Positions 11,895 to 23,200 of a stretch of 64,000 nt of DNA are shown piece by piece. Source of the DNA: Alligator mississippiensis (Eukaryota > Chordata > Crocodylia > Alligatoridae); the NCBI RefSeq assembly GCF_030867095.1, contig NC_081824.1, positions 88,405,882-88,469,881 of the forward strand, in the 5' to 3' direction. Both the position numbers and the translations under genes were made by a program. Numbering within the stretch: position 1 is the first letter of the stretch; every line of letters starts with the position of its first letter. The notes under the pieces were generated by a model, which did not search any database, was not told the DNA's origin, and worked only from the letters and a program-made list of their open reading frames with translations.

Positions 11895-12430
11895 CTACAT
11901 GTTAGGGACGTGCAAAATGGGCTGTATTTGATTTGGATTCAGAAGTATTTCCAGTCCACTTCCAGGTCCACTGGGAAATGTGCTGGTGGGTAACCACATG
12001 CCTCCCTGGCTCAGCAATTAGTTGCAGGTGGACTCCAGAGGCACCGATTGCCAGACCCAGGAGGCACCAATTGCTGAGCTGGGGACCTCCAGTGGACTGG
12101 AAGTGCTTCTGGTCCACTTCTGGGTCTGCTGCCAAGCATGCTGGGGACCCCCTGTGCTTCTGTGGGACACTCCATGCACCCCAGCATTGAAGCATTCACA
12201 AGCCCCTGATACCTTGAGGTATGTAGAAAAAACATTTATAGCTGTCTTTATGTCCAAATCACCACACTTTTCTAAATCTCTCCAAACCTATTCGGAGGGT
12301 TCCAATTTAATTCAGAGAAATTAAAAGGTCCTCTAATTCTCTTTGAATTCGGAGATTCGGCCACCGATCTGGGCCAAATCTCCACCAAATCAAATCAGGG
12401 ACTGAAGCTTTGCACAGTCCTACTACATGT
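11895..12430. mobile_element. hAT-type non-autonomous element with perfect 8-bp target duplication
   Basis: The element is 520 bp (11903-12422). Its left TIR is TAGGGACGTGCAAAATGGGC; the reverse complement of its right TIR is TAGGACTGTGCAAAGCTTCA. CTACATGT lies directly outside on both sides (11895-11902 and 12423-12430), a perfect 8-bp duplication typical of hAT transposition. Subterminal GATTC/GAATC motifs and the GTCCACTTCC inner block match the copies at 1-505 and 47054-47851. No transposase is encoded. Confidence 0.88.
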
Positions 12431-13148
12431 ATTTGCAAATATTTTACATCTTATTATAAGCTATAAGTACATGCTACTTTGGGAATACAGGTTATATTAA
12501 TAGAGATATGGATTTCTTACTATATAAAAAGGCTATTTAATGATGCAACTAGTTATTCACATAGGAAGCTGTTTGGCTATAAAATATTTCTATTTTGGAA
12601 ATTAGTTATCTGTCAGTGCTTAAACAATGTCTTTACCAAATTCAGTAAGAAAAGAGTCACATTTCCAAAGCTTGGAATTTGATGGATGACTATTTAATCC
12701 AAAGACTATTTAAGAACTAATTAAACCTAAAAGTATTATTTTCAGATGTAAATGTTTTTGGACTCATTTAAAACATAATATCTAATTCTGTCAATTAAAT
12801 ACTGCCCACAGTAAAACTGAAAGGAATATCTGATAAAATAAAAATTAAACTGAAAAGAAGAGTTAAAGCTAAACTAGCAAGATGTTCTGAACTTCCTGCC
12901 AAAAACAAAGGAAGTATAATTAATTTGTTTAAGCTTATATAAATATATCCCACTCTATCCAGAAGTACCAAAGTAACTACTTAAGGGAAAGCTACAATCA
13001 TATTGCATATATATTAGAAGATTTCATTTTTAGGACCTAAATTTCTTATTAAGGTCTATGAATGAAAAAGTTTAATCAATTACAGCATACCAACAACTAA
13101 AATTTTAAAATAAATTATGGCTACCACCAAGGTCATAATATAAAATAA
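12431..13148. other. AT-rich unassigned region
   Basis: AT-rich sequence with no credible coding frame. No repeat structure was recognised. Confidence 0.5.
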
Positions 13149-14438
13149 TGTAGCAGGCTCACCTTTCAGAGCTTGGGTTGAGTTCCACGCTTGAGATCCT
13201 GCTGTTTTGATTGGTGGAGCCCATCCACCATTCAGGAGGCAGCAGGAAAAATAAAGTCACGCCCCTTTCCTGAGGGGAGGGGGAGAAGAGCTCCCCCAGA
13301 CCTGATTGAAGACTGTAAACTGTCAGGTCCAGAAGACTTCAGGGGCAGAGCCCTAGAGCGTATAAAAGGATCTATGTGCCCAGCACGAGGGGCAGATGCA
13401 GTGAGGGATTCAAGAAGAGTGAAGCCAAGAAAAGCTGGGGAGCTGTCCCCAAGTAGGCAATAGGCCCAAGGCTCCTGAAGCTGCCGCTGGAGGAGCAGCC
13501 TTGGGAGTTGTGTGAGACTGCTTGGGCTCTTGATGGTGCATAGGGATGGTGCATGGAGACCCGGCCCTGGAAGTGGTGTGAGACTGCTCAGGCCCATCAT
13601 GGTGCACAGTTCGGTATGTAGAGCCCAGGCTTTGGGAGTCACAAGCAGTGGCTTGAGCCTGCAACCCTGTCAGGGCCTTGGGAGCTGCAGTGAGGCAACT
13701 GAGGCCCCATCTCCCAGCAAGCAGCCAGGTCCCACAGTGTGCAGGGCGGCATATGGGCCTGAGCCTTGGGAGCCAGGGAGCAGAAGTTGTGCTGTGGTGT
13801 GAGGCCCAGCACCCAGAAGCTAGCAGCGGTGGTACAGCAGCTGAAAGGAGTTGAACCCTCAATGCCCAGAGTGGGTCACAGGGTGGGGAGGAGCCCAGCA
13901 GCACAAGAGAGGCCTGGAGACGTGCTCCAGCAGAGGAGACCCCATCAAGCTGCACCCTGACCGCTGCCACCTGAGGGACCGTGAGTCATTGGGCTCTTGG
14001 GTCCCACAGGGGAAAGACATTTGGGGCAGGCTAACCCAGAGAAGGTGCTGGGTGAGCATCCCTCCTGCCTAGTCAAGGCCCTAAGGGGAGGGGCCCCTGG
14101 TTCTTCCTGGATACCCCACAAGAAGCCCCATTGGAAGGAGGACTATCTCTTGCCATGGGTCAGGGACTATATTAAGGGATAGATGTTATTAAGATTGTTC
14201 ATGTTTGCACCTTATATTTTGTAATTGAAATGTTGTATTGTGATGTTGTAAATAGTGTTATTTAGGGTTTGACCTTGGTTACTGGTTAGTGTTCACTGTG
14301 TAAATATATGTATATGATATTTAGTTTTGTGTTTATGTATATTATAACCTAATAAATTGTATATAGTTAAGAACTTTGGGCTTGGGCTAACTCTATAGAT
14401 GAAAGAGGGATCTGCTTGAAATTCTGGCATCCCTCACA
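13149..14438 (+). mobile_element. LTR-like unit, about 1.29 kb
   Basis: It begins TGTAGCAGGCTCACC and ends GGCATCCCTCACA, giving TG...CA ends. A TATA box TATAAAAG is at 13361-13368, preceded by an inverted CCAAT-like TTGATTGGTGG near 13208. AATAAA is at 14351-14356, about 85 bp before the end. The middle is GC-rich and the 3' part AT-rich. No target duplication matches at the edges, so it could be one LTR of a truncated element or another promoter-bearing repeat. Its internal frames look like compositional artefacts. Confidence 0.4.
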
Positions 14439-14990
14439 GCACCCCCTCCTGTCATCCCATTCAATTAAGAATAGGGAACACCCTTGGGTGTACCTGGGTT
14501 ATAATAAAATCCTTCTGAACTGAGCAAGCAACTACTTTCTGTTCACAGCTCTTAACTTCAGCACTCAACACTTAGCAGAACACTCTATGCAGCATGTTCA
14601 TCCTCCCAGCTCAGCCTGTTTATATCTCTTCAAATGAACAACCAATCAATCAACATCTTCAGCAGCAATCAGACAGCTAAATACAAAGAACTCCCAGAAT
14701 GACACCAAGTAGGAAAAATAATCCCATTCAGTACTGTTTCTTTATCATCATGGGTGAGAGAAATTTTGCCAAAAAGCACTTCCAAGGAATGAAATTTAAA
14801 TATTTTGCTAAAAGTATATTGAAATGCTCTTACAATTTAAGATATCAGCAGATTTTCTTGTTAAGCACAGAACAGTTCAGATTATGTATTCCTGGACAGG
14901 AGGTGTAGGCTGGTTGCAGATGTTAAAAAAACAAACAAACCCAAAACCCATGCTTTACTGGAAAAAGCAGCAAATTATTTCAACTGGGCT
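14439..14990. other. Unassigned spacer
   Basis: AT-rich sequence with no recognisable gene or repeat boundaries. Confidence 0.4.
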
Positions 14991-14998
14991 CTGGAGTG

Positions 14999-15115
14999 TC
15001 TGTAAAGATCGGGTGCTTCAGTGGGGCTTTTTGGCACTCATAGCTGAAGCTGATTCAATTAGCTATTAGATAAATGTGCCAAAAAAGCCCCACTAAAGCA
15101 TCCAATCTTTACAGA
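14999..15115. repeat. Hairpin-forming inverted repeat (MITE-like)
   Basis: Left arm 14999-15037 (TCTGTAAAGATCGGGTGCTT...) pairs with right arm 15076-15115 with few mismatches, around a loop of about 38 bp. The arms include GTGGGGCTTTTTGGCAC and its complement. The size and symmetry suggest a MITE-like foldback. Confidence 0.75.
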
Positions 15116-15209
15116 TATTGCAGAGCCAGGTTGAAGTAATGTGCTTCCTCTTTGGGCATGTGTGGGGCTCAGCATGGGAACACACCAAATTTAAAGTAAC
15201 CCCTCCACC

Positions 15210-15256
15210 TTTTTTTTTGTTTTTGTTTTTGTTTGTTTGTTTGTTTGTTTTTTTAA
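15210..15256. repeat. (GTTT)n T-rich microsatellite
   Basis: A T run is followed by repeated GTTTT/GTTT units. Confidence 0.9.
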
Positions 15257-15419
15257 GTCTGCAAGTACCCATTAAGTCTCTCAGGAGATGTCATCCAGTT
15301 TGGTAACCAGAGAGGAATAGTAAGAAATATTTTAATAGAATTTCACCACCACTCTGAGCCTTTCTGTTAGGTCAGGATATTAAGTTTAATAAATAAATAA
15401 CTAAATATTAGAATAATAT

Positions 15420-15605
15420 AAAAAAGTAGGACTGGAAGGAACCTTGATTTCATCTACTCCAGCCATCTACTCCTGGCAGGATCAATTCTATCTGAACCAT
15501 TCTGTGCAAATGTATATCTAAACTATTCTTAAAACTGTGCAAACAACCTTCTTGCACAACTATGAGGTACCCTGTCTCAGAACAATGACCATTTTAACCT
15601 GCCAC
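15420..15605 (-). mobile_element. Old CR1 3' tail
   Basis: The plus strand shows GGACTGGAAGGAACCTTGAT followed by CATCTACTCCAGCC, a diverged form of the conserved CR1 3' end block seen reverse-complemented at 1390 and 35350. Gaps and substitutions make it much older than the other CR1 tails here. Confidence 0.6.
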
Positions 15606-15819
15606 AGGTAAATCAGGGGGACAAGGTCAATATCAATGTCATGCTGTTGCAAGGACAGTAGCAATTCATTAAAATATGCTTGACAGAATTTGTATTTTAA
15701 TATTATTCTTATTAATTTCTTGTTTCAAGGCAGGTCCTTGAGTATATTTTTCTAAGTAATTCTACCAAGTACACCCCTGAAACATGGAAGATGCCAAATT
15801 TCAGCTGATTCTGGATCTT

Positions 15820-16145
15820 AAACTTCATTGCAGAACAACAAGATTTTTTTTTACCTCCCTGACTCCCATCTGACACCTTCAGGGAAGGAATTCTACCTGA
15901 TCAACATGTCAAAGAGCTACTCAACACAGCTCACAAAGACACTCTCATGGACCCAGAGGGACATACTTCCATCTTCAGCTCCCTCTGTGCAAACATTAAG
16001 TTTATTTCCTACCTATGGGGACTTTTTACCATCTTGTACCAGAGCCTGATGAAGGGACTTTGATTCTGAAAGCTTGCAGAAAAGGACAATTTTCTTGCCA
16101 TTTTCCAGTTGGTCTAATAAAAGGTATCATTTTGGAACCAAGAGT
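15820..16145 (+). mobile_element. Penelope-like 3' end or associated repeat (partial)
   Basis: It contains CCTGATGAAGGG...GAAAGCTTGCAG and then AGTTGGTCTAATAAAAGGTATCA. The second block is shared with 20900-20960, 26185-26310 and 31505-31540. The first resembles the end of the Penelope-like element at 22 kb (CTGAAGAAGGGTGT...AGCTTGCAAATG). Upstream, 15828-16046 is open for 73 codons (SHLTPSGKEFYLINMSKSYS...) but I could not identify the product. Confidence 0.4.
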
Positions 16146-16904
16146 TCTAGTTTTTTGTATGTCTTCTTCTAAGTAATTGAGCTAAATATTTTTTGGTTTC
16201 ACATGACTTGGATAAAAATATTTTCTTTGCTCGTTATACACTTCTTGGTCTTCTAAAGTAAATCCTAGAGGCTTCACCCAAAACCTATTTGAAATTCCTT
16301 TGTCTATCACAAATAGTTTATCTCTTCTATACTGGAAAAAAAAAATAAAAATATTGCTTCCAAGGGTCTCCACTTTGACATGGTTGAGTAACTTGTGAGC
16401 TACCAATGATCTCAAGAGTGATGCCTTCTGGAGTTTTACATTCTTGGTAGGGTTACCCATGCCAGCAAGGTTGAGACAGAGGTTTCCAGACTAATAGCAA
16501 TGCAAAAACAAAAATAAAAGTCCTCAGCAGTGGAGCAGGTAGATAAAGAAGGAATGCTTCAAAATGGCTGCAAATATTATTGAAGGATGCAGCAGAACAG
16601 AAACCTCTGGTTAGCTAGGTTTCCTGTACCATCAGATGAAGTTTTCCTTCCTTAGGAAGAGTCACGTGCTTGCTGATGCACAATGGCACGCTCATATTAA
16701 ACAAAGACACTCTTAAGAATTTTCCATCAACAGTAAGTTCTATGATGATGGGCTGGTGGCAACAGGGGCAGGTGCTAGTGATTACAGAAAGCCCCTCTGT
16801 CATCCTTAGGAGCCTACCCAACTTGAGGAGGCAGTCAGCCAATTTTATGGGCAGAGTGAACGGCCAGTTGTTATTTTTGAGGGCTTATCATGGCCAGGAC
16901 CCTC

Positions 16905-17115
16905 TACACCGCTGATTGGCAGAGGGGCCTCATGGCCCCACCCCTCACTGCTGATTTGTGGAGAGGATTGTCTGTCATATGGTCCCACTCCTTGTTGCTG
17001 ATTGGCTGAGAGGGCTGTCCAACATGTAGGCCCACCCCTCAGCACTGATTGGTGGAGAGGATCAGGACCATATAACAGGTAGGCACCTCATCCAATCAGT
17101 GGTGAGAGGTGGGGG
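16905..17115. repeat. Tandem array of CCAAT-box-bearing units
   Basis: The motif (G/A)CTGATTGG(C/T)(G/A)GAGAGG or a close variant recurs at about 16911, 16959, 16997 and 17045, with an inverted CCAATCAGTGG at 17093. Units are about 40-50 bp and also share GGCCCCACCCCTCA. ATTGG is the inverted CCAAT box. CCATATAACA at 17069 is TATA-like. This resembles a U3-type or promoter-type enhancer array. Confidence 0.55.
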
Positions 17116-18180
17116 AAGCAGCCATCTTGCTGGCAAGCCACTTCTCCCTTTTCCTATGGTGGGCTATGCAACTTGGAGAACTGCTGGCTCCCAATGGGAA
17201 CCCAGAATTTTATTTCTAGTAAGATTATTTCCCCCTGTGGAGATCATCCAATTTTGGTATTTCCACAAATTCCATGCAATTGCAATTTGGGTAGGTCCCT
17301 AGTCATCCTCAAATCAAAAAATGCTGCCACTACTGCCAACTCATTTTGTGAATTATACACTTTTTAATTTACATTTAGAATAGCAATCAGCAACATTTCA
17401 GAGTTGCAGGCCAGAACAATCAGGCCTGAGTCCAAGGTAATCTAGTTCAGTGGTGGCTTTTCCCTGCCACTGCATTCCTCTGGTCACCAGTTGAAGCATG
17501 GGTGCATCCCTTCCCTACCTGGTCTATACTTCTCCTTCCTGTCAAGCCCTGGCACCCTGCCATTTGTTTACACACTGCTGGAGGCCTTTGGAATCTACTA
17601 GCTCTGTGGTCTGGGTGCAACACACAGTTGGACACATATGAGAGAGAGAGGGAGAGTGGCTCAGTAACTGGACCAGAGAAACCCTTGACTGGTCAATGCT
17701 GGGGTGAGGACCAGAATTGTAAAAAGGGCCAGAGTGCTTACCAAGAGGGACACCCAGAGCCAGAGACCTGGTGTTCTAACTAGCTTAGAGGCCAGGCCAG
17801 GACCTGTGTGGCAAAGGTCCTGGAGGGGGCCACTGTCAAGAGGGAGAATGATTCACTAAGTTTGGCAGCCCAGAATGAGGGCAAGTAGACTGCCTGAGAA
17901 TGAGGGACCCAGTTGGGGTCGAAACACTAGGCAGGCAGAGAAGAAAGTCCATTGTGGGGCAGGAGACATATAGTGATGCCATCTGCGAGGCATGGGACAT
18001 GGTTTAAGGGGAGGTCCAGAGCCATGTATTATGGCATCATAATAATACATCAGGCAGTAAATGGGCAGCCTCCTGCCTTAGAAACAAATAATTAGATACA
18101 GCAAAGGCATGGCAGGTGAGGCAGGTGGGTGGACTACCCTAGATAGGTGGGTGGGCCAATGATTTGACTGGTCACAAGAC
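17116..18180. other. Unassigned region
   Basis: Mixed-composition sequence with a short GA run at 17640-17655. No gene, RNA or repeat family was recognised. Confidence 0.45.
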
Positions 18181-19364
18181 AGCCCCCTGTCACACGGAAT
18201 CATTGGCATATAGTAAATTCCTTAATTCACGTTGTTGGGATTTACTTTTGGCCTTGAATCAGTGGAGGTTTACAAGTCTGTCATCAAATAATTTTGTTAT
18301 AGTGATACCCTTAGTGGTAGCATGTGTGGAAACTTCTAGCATGTTGTCATGGAACCAGCATATGAGGTTAATTAGTTTGTCTGGGCAACTAATCTTTTCA
18401 AGGAGGGAAGGCGCCAGAGCGCAGAATGCTCAACAGTTGAACACCTTACTAAAGTTGACAAATGCAACATACAGGAGCACTTGTTTTTGGCATCTTTCTC
18501 CTGTGACTAAAGTAAGGTCAATATGTAAGCAGTTTTGTGTGATGAATGAAAACTACACTGGGATTCAGGGATTCATCATCTGCACTTACCTGGTGCCTTC
18601 TCAGCAAAAATTTACCAAGGGTCTTACCAGTGATGGAGAGAAGTGAACTGCCACAATAGTTGCTGCAGTCAATGTTGGTTTCCTTTGTGCTAGTAGATTG
18701 TTACAATTGTGGCATTTTTGAAATCCTGGGGTAAAGCCTCGTTTTCCCAGCAGAAAGTAAATAGGTCTAGCAAGGCTTTGTGAAATGTAGAACCACCATA
18801 TTTAAACACTTCATCTGGGATTTCATCGTCTCCAGCTGCCTTTCCATTTGCCATTTCCATAAGTGTGTTCCTAGTCTCCTCCAAAGTTGTGGGATCTTCA
18901 AGTTCATATCAAACTGGTCTGTGGTCAGTTGAGTCTGTTCGATCATTTGTGCTTGATTCATGATTGAGGAGGGTTGCAAAATATTCTTTCCATCTTTCTA
19001 ATATCATACTGTGCTCAGTCAGGAGGGTGGTGCCATCAGTGAACAGGATTGGACAGGTATTGGCTCTTCATGGTCTATAAATGGACTTTAACTCCTGAAA
19101 AAAAACCCAACAAACTTTGGGTATTATTAGCATCAGCAAGAGCTTGTAGTTCTGTTGCTTTGTTTCTCCACCAAGTGTTCTTCATCTCCTACAGCTTTTT
19201 CTGCACTTCAGGTTTTGATTTCTTGAGGGTTTCTGCAGCTGCAGGAGAGGAGAGGTTACTCAGTTTAACTTAGTGCATGGTTAGATGGGCTGCAAGGAGT
19301 GTTTGGTTATTGTTGTAATTTGCATCCAACTGTCACAACCAAATTAAATAGTGCCCATGTCACA

Positions 19365-20005
19365 AACAAGAAATATTAATCAAAATAGTTTTAGTCTATA
19401 CAAGGTAACTAAGGGTTAACTAACAAGATGATAATAACAGGGGGGGGTTTTGCTGCACATGTCAAAAAAAAAAATTATTACTGCGCCACTAACAGAGATA
19501 AAAACTTTTGCCTTCTTTGCTTTATATAAATCATTATAATTGGTCGGAATGACAGGGGAGTGTCCCTATGACAAACACCCTAATAAAAACCACTATACAA
19601 TTGGCGATTCTAATTAAATTTATGACGTGGCAAAAAACAATTGGCTAATATACAAATAAAACCCATCTTCACTTCCGTGAAGAAGGGGGACCTCCGTATG
19701 AACCTTGGAGACCTCTGATCACATGTATCAGAGTAACTAACAACTTGATCACTTGCCAGTGCCCCCCTCGCGTCTCGACCCAATCTTAAGACGTAAATCA
19801 GCGACCTGCCGGCCCGACCTTTCTGCCCGACCACCGAACTTTTATACAGACCGACCTCCGAACCTTAAGCTGTAACTAACCAAATATCTCTGACCTCCGT
19901 CTTTCACCACCTTGACGGCGTGAATAAATAATCTTGCTTTACAACCGATAAGCGTCTGTGCCTAATTCCACTCCAAGCGTCATAAATACCTGCCTGACGG
20001 CCTTC
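19365..20005. mobile_element. Possible LTR insertion within the decayed LINE
   Basis: This block interrupts the LINE protein similarity and is visibly richer in CpG (CGCGTCTCGACC, GCCGGCCCGACC) than its flanks, as expected for a younger insertion. AATAAA (19924-19929) followed by TCTTGCTTTACAACCG resembles an R-U5 boundary. It may begin TGTCACAAAC near 19357. A G-run with TTTTGCTGCACATGT at 19441-19463 also occurs at 6761. Ends and target duplication are not established. Confidence 0.35.
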
Positions 20006-20884
20006 AAAGGTCTCATACCCTTCACTGCAGTACACAGCAGTGACACCAACCAGTCCACATTTCACTGAGTTGGGATATCAACGACTTCTTTAGCTGTTGA
20101 AAAGCACCGCACCTTTCACTGACAGTTCCATTTGCTCTTGCATTGTCACAGTTTGATAGTGCAGAATGAGTGGAAGTTGCTAACTGAAGTCTCCCCTCTT
20201 CCATGTGAAGTTTTGAAACATTGACATGTTGGTTTGGTTTTGGAGCAACCTTCTGTCTATGAGTATTTATCCTGATGTTCAGTTTAGTATGGATAAGCTG
20301 GTAAGCCGTATAGCATTCTGCACCTCACATAGCCCTGGTTATGTAAACATCCCTCAGGTCATTGTGATAAGTGATGACATAGTTTAAAAGGTGCACTGTT
20401 TTGATCGAGGGTGCTGCCAAGAGTAGAATCACTTTTCTGTCATGTTGAAAAAGCTGTTTGTAACAGCCAAGTCAAACTCTGCATAGAGTGTTAGGAGTAA
20501 TTCTCCATTTGAGTTTAGAGACCCATGTCCAAATTTCCCCATGAAATGTTCCAAGTAGTATTGTCATCTCCAATGCATGCTCTGAAGTCACAGAGTAGTA
20601 GGATTTTATCATTGTTGGATATGTTTCTTAGCGTGTGACTCAGCTGGCTGTAAAACTGAGTTTTCATTTCTTCAGGAACAAGTAGTGTTCGGGTGTAGGC
20701 ACTTATTATTGCCAGAAAGTGGTTGTGGGACAGTGGTATTCACAGTGTCATTTGGCATGCAGATATTGGCACAGGTTGCTGTGGTAGTTTATTAATGATG
20801 GAGTTTGCTATTGCGAGTCCTACTCCGTGTAGGCTGGAATTTTGATCTGTCTTGTAACCTGACCAGTCGAAAATGTATTCTTTT

Positions 20885-20965
20885 TCTGTAGGTAAACACG
20901 ATTCTTTGGGTAAATGTGATATATTTTATTAGATCAACTAAATAGTTGTAAAATTGCTCTTTGTG
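20885..20965. repeat. Copy of the TTTATTAGACCAACT repeat
   Basis: TTGGGTAAATGTGATATATTTTATTAGATCAACTAAATAGTTG matches the left arm of the hairpin at 26159-26238. It lies just 5' of the LINE remnant. Confidence 0.6.
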
Positions 20966-20980
20966 TAGCAAGAAACCCTT

Positions 20981-22010
20981 TTGTCTGCCCCCTCCCCCTC
21001 AAATGTCAAGCTCCTCCATATGGCAAAAACCCCTCTTTTAGTATTTGGCCTCTTTTGGGGATGCTTTCTCTTTTCTTCCTTCCTCTCTCTTTTTCTTTTA
21101 TTATATCATTATTATTTTTATATAAGGTGTATTTGTAGTGAAAATAGAGCTTGTAGATGGTTTTACAAAAATACTTTAAGTTTAAAAGTAAGTTGCCCCA
21201 CGTAACAATGTTAGCAAGAGCAGGAATCTCTGTATGGAGCAGGTCCCTGAATGAATCATGGTTGATTGTGTAGGACAGTAGGTAGTCTGTATAAGCATGC
21301 AATGAGTGGCAATTAACACCTACAAAATCAGAGACCAAGGAGAAGAAAGAATCAATAAAAAGCCAGAAATTCCTGGAAACTTCATTGTTAAAGGTACAGA
21401 AGCCCCCGTTTGAACTAACCAATGCTGGAAACAGACCGTTGGGGCTGAAATACCCCCTGATCAACCGCTTCCAGAGCTCTATTCATCATGGAAGTGAATC
21501 AATCAAAATTCATCAACAGACTCCTGGAACTGCACGTACATGCGGACGTGACCCCTGGGGCTGACAGCTGCTATCCAGCAGCTACCAAGAGGAATGTCCC
21601 TATAGGTCAATGCCGCCCTAGATTGGGTAATCCTGAGAAATGGGGAGTCACCAAAGTCTGCCAGAGAGGGATAAAAGGCAGTGAAGAATGACCCGCAATG
21701 GTGCCCTCTTTGACCTGACAAGCACCCTGTCTGTTCAGCCAGAAGGACCAGCTGGCGACCCCCTTCTGCAGCAACATAGCACTGAAAGAAGCCTTGCCTG
21801 GCCATTGATGGTGAACTCCAGCGCTTGGGGATAGGTATATCTTTACACCAGTGCTTAGTGTTCAGAGCTATCTACTGTGAGTGTGTGCATTACTGTGTAG
21901 GTTTGAAGGGATCAGCACCAAGGTTTATGGTCTGACTTTTGCATCGGTGCAATAAACTAGAATTTTATGATGATCCTGTGTTGGTCCTTTGTAGCCAACA
22001 TTTGCAAGCT
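20981..22010. other. Unassigned region
   Basis: No family recognised. A 152-codon open frame lies on the minus strand (21006-21464) and a 100-codon frame at 21503-21805 minus. Neither resembles a known domain and both have the skew expected of chance frames. AATAAA at 21949 precedes the Penelope-like 3' end. Confidence 0.4.
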
Positions 22011-23200
22011 GTCATATACAAACACCCTTCTTCAGTCACAGCGAGAGTCTGCTGTGGTTTTGTGTTCTCCTGGATGGAATAGAAGTCAATATGCAAAATG
22101 TAGGTTTGTGAAAATGCAAATATATATCAGTGAGGATCAGAGGTAGGGGTGTGTGTGTGGGGGGGGGGGGGGTGTCAGTAGGAAATGTTGACATGGTGTT
22201 TGGATATAGTTGGTAATATGTAGAGAAGTTATCTAGGGTTATCAGATAGTAGGCAGGTTATAATGTGCCATAAATCCAATGTCTATATTTAGTCCATGAT
22301 ATTTTGTATCCAGTAGATTTATGATGTGAAGTTTGTAGGCTCATCTAGGAAAGGTAATTTGTAAATTACCTTTGAGGATTAGAACTGAGCAATTGTAAAG
22401 TGGTTGTCTTGTGAGGAGAGTTCACCCACAGATAACTAGGTATTTTGTCTTTGATAGATTTTTGGTGTGCATTCATAAGATCCAGGAATGGTGATGGTTT
22501 GGTTTGGGGATGTTTAGTTATTGTGGGTGTTATAGAGATATGTTGGCAGGTTTCACATTTTTTTGTCCCAGCCTATTCTGGATCCATTTGGTGTGCTTTG
22601 GGCCATAGGAAGTTTGCTTCTTGTGATAAGATTGGTAAGGTTTGGTGCTTGTTTAAAGACTAGGATTAGTGATTCTGGGAAGATCTCTTTAACAATTGGG
22701 TCTTCTTCTAGTATGGGTTGCAACTGTTTGAGGATTTTCTGCTTAGGTTCCAGGGAAGGATGGCATGTCATAATTAATGGCGTGCAATTCATGGGGATTT
22801 TCTTTTTGTACTGCATCAGTTCTTCATGTTGTATCTGGATGGCTCTTTCAAAAGTGTGCTCTATCTCTATGGAGGAGTGTCCCTGTTGAGTAAAAGCCCT
22901 TTTGAGATTTGCAAGGTGATGACCATGGGTGTTCTCCTCAGTGCAAATTCAGTGGCATCAGAGGGCTTGGCTGTATATTACACATTTCTTGTTGTGTTTA
23001 GGGTGATTGGTCATTCTGTGCAGATATGTATGTTGGCCCCTGGGTTTCTTGTATATGGTAGGTTGTATTTTACCATTCTGGATATTGATCATAGTGTCTA
23101 AAAAGGAAATGTTGGTGCTGGAGTATTTAAGATTTAATCTGATGGAGGGGTGATGATTATTGAATTTGTGATGGAAATCAATTAGAGATTGCAGGTTCAC
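22010..23200 (-). pseudogene. Penelope-like element, 5'-truncated, decayed
   Basis: On the minus strand, 22958-23200 encodes a Penelope-type post-catalytic RT segment: LQSLIDFHHKFNNHHPSI, ISFLDTMI, IYKKPRGQHTYLH, NHPKHNKKCVIYSQAL. Next, 22553-22816 encodes LVFKQAPNLTNLITRSKLP, the RAPNLRDLLVRSKLP-type motif of these elements. After a CETCQ remnant, the GIY-YIG-side C-terminus decays, ending in INLLDTKYHGLNIDIGFMAHY (about 22290-22250). The catalytic YIDD region upstream is missing. Stops and frameshifts throughout make it inactive. The 3' UTR (22150-22010) ends in CTGAAGAAGGGTGTT...GCTTGCAAATG. Confidence 0.82.
22150..22172. repeat. GT and poly-G run
   Basis: A short GT repeat is followed by a 13-14 nt G homopolymer within the 3' region of the Penelope-like element. 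Confidence 0.9.

Larger units (their letters stand above)
18200..20980 (-). pseudogene. Decayed non-CR1 LINE: endonuclease plus reverse transcriptase
   Basis: Read on the minus strand, the 5' part (20880-20300) is an apurinic-endonuclease-like domain in broken frames: GVGLAIANSIINKL, an AY-type block, then CDFRACIGDD where the usual GDFNA has R in place of N. A WQHPRSK block follows (WMHPRSK in relatives). The 3' part (19100-18200) is reverse transcriptase: EMKNTWWRNKATELQ, MANGKAAGDDEIPDEVFKYGG, LPQDFKNATIV and NYCGSSLLSITGK. Many stops and frameshifts make it inactive. Its motifs differ clearly from the CR1 copies here; I do not assign a clade. About 650 bp (19320-20010) has no counterpart and may be an insertion. 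Confidence 0.8.

Noticed and set aside
16615..16842. 75-codon minus-strand frame with CPCCHQP
   Set aside because: The CxxC alone is too little to support a domain and no neighbouring homology was found.
18164..18646. 160-codon plus-strand frame
   Set aside because: It is antisense to the reverse transcriptase of the decayed LINE.
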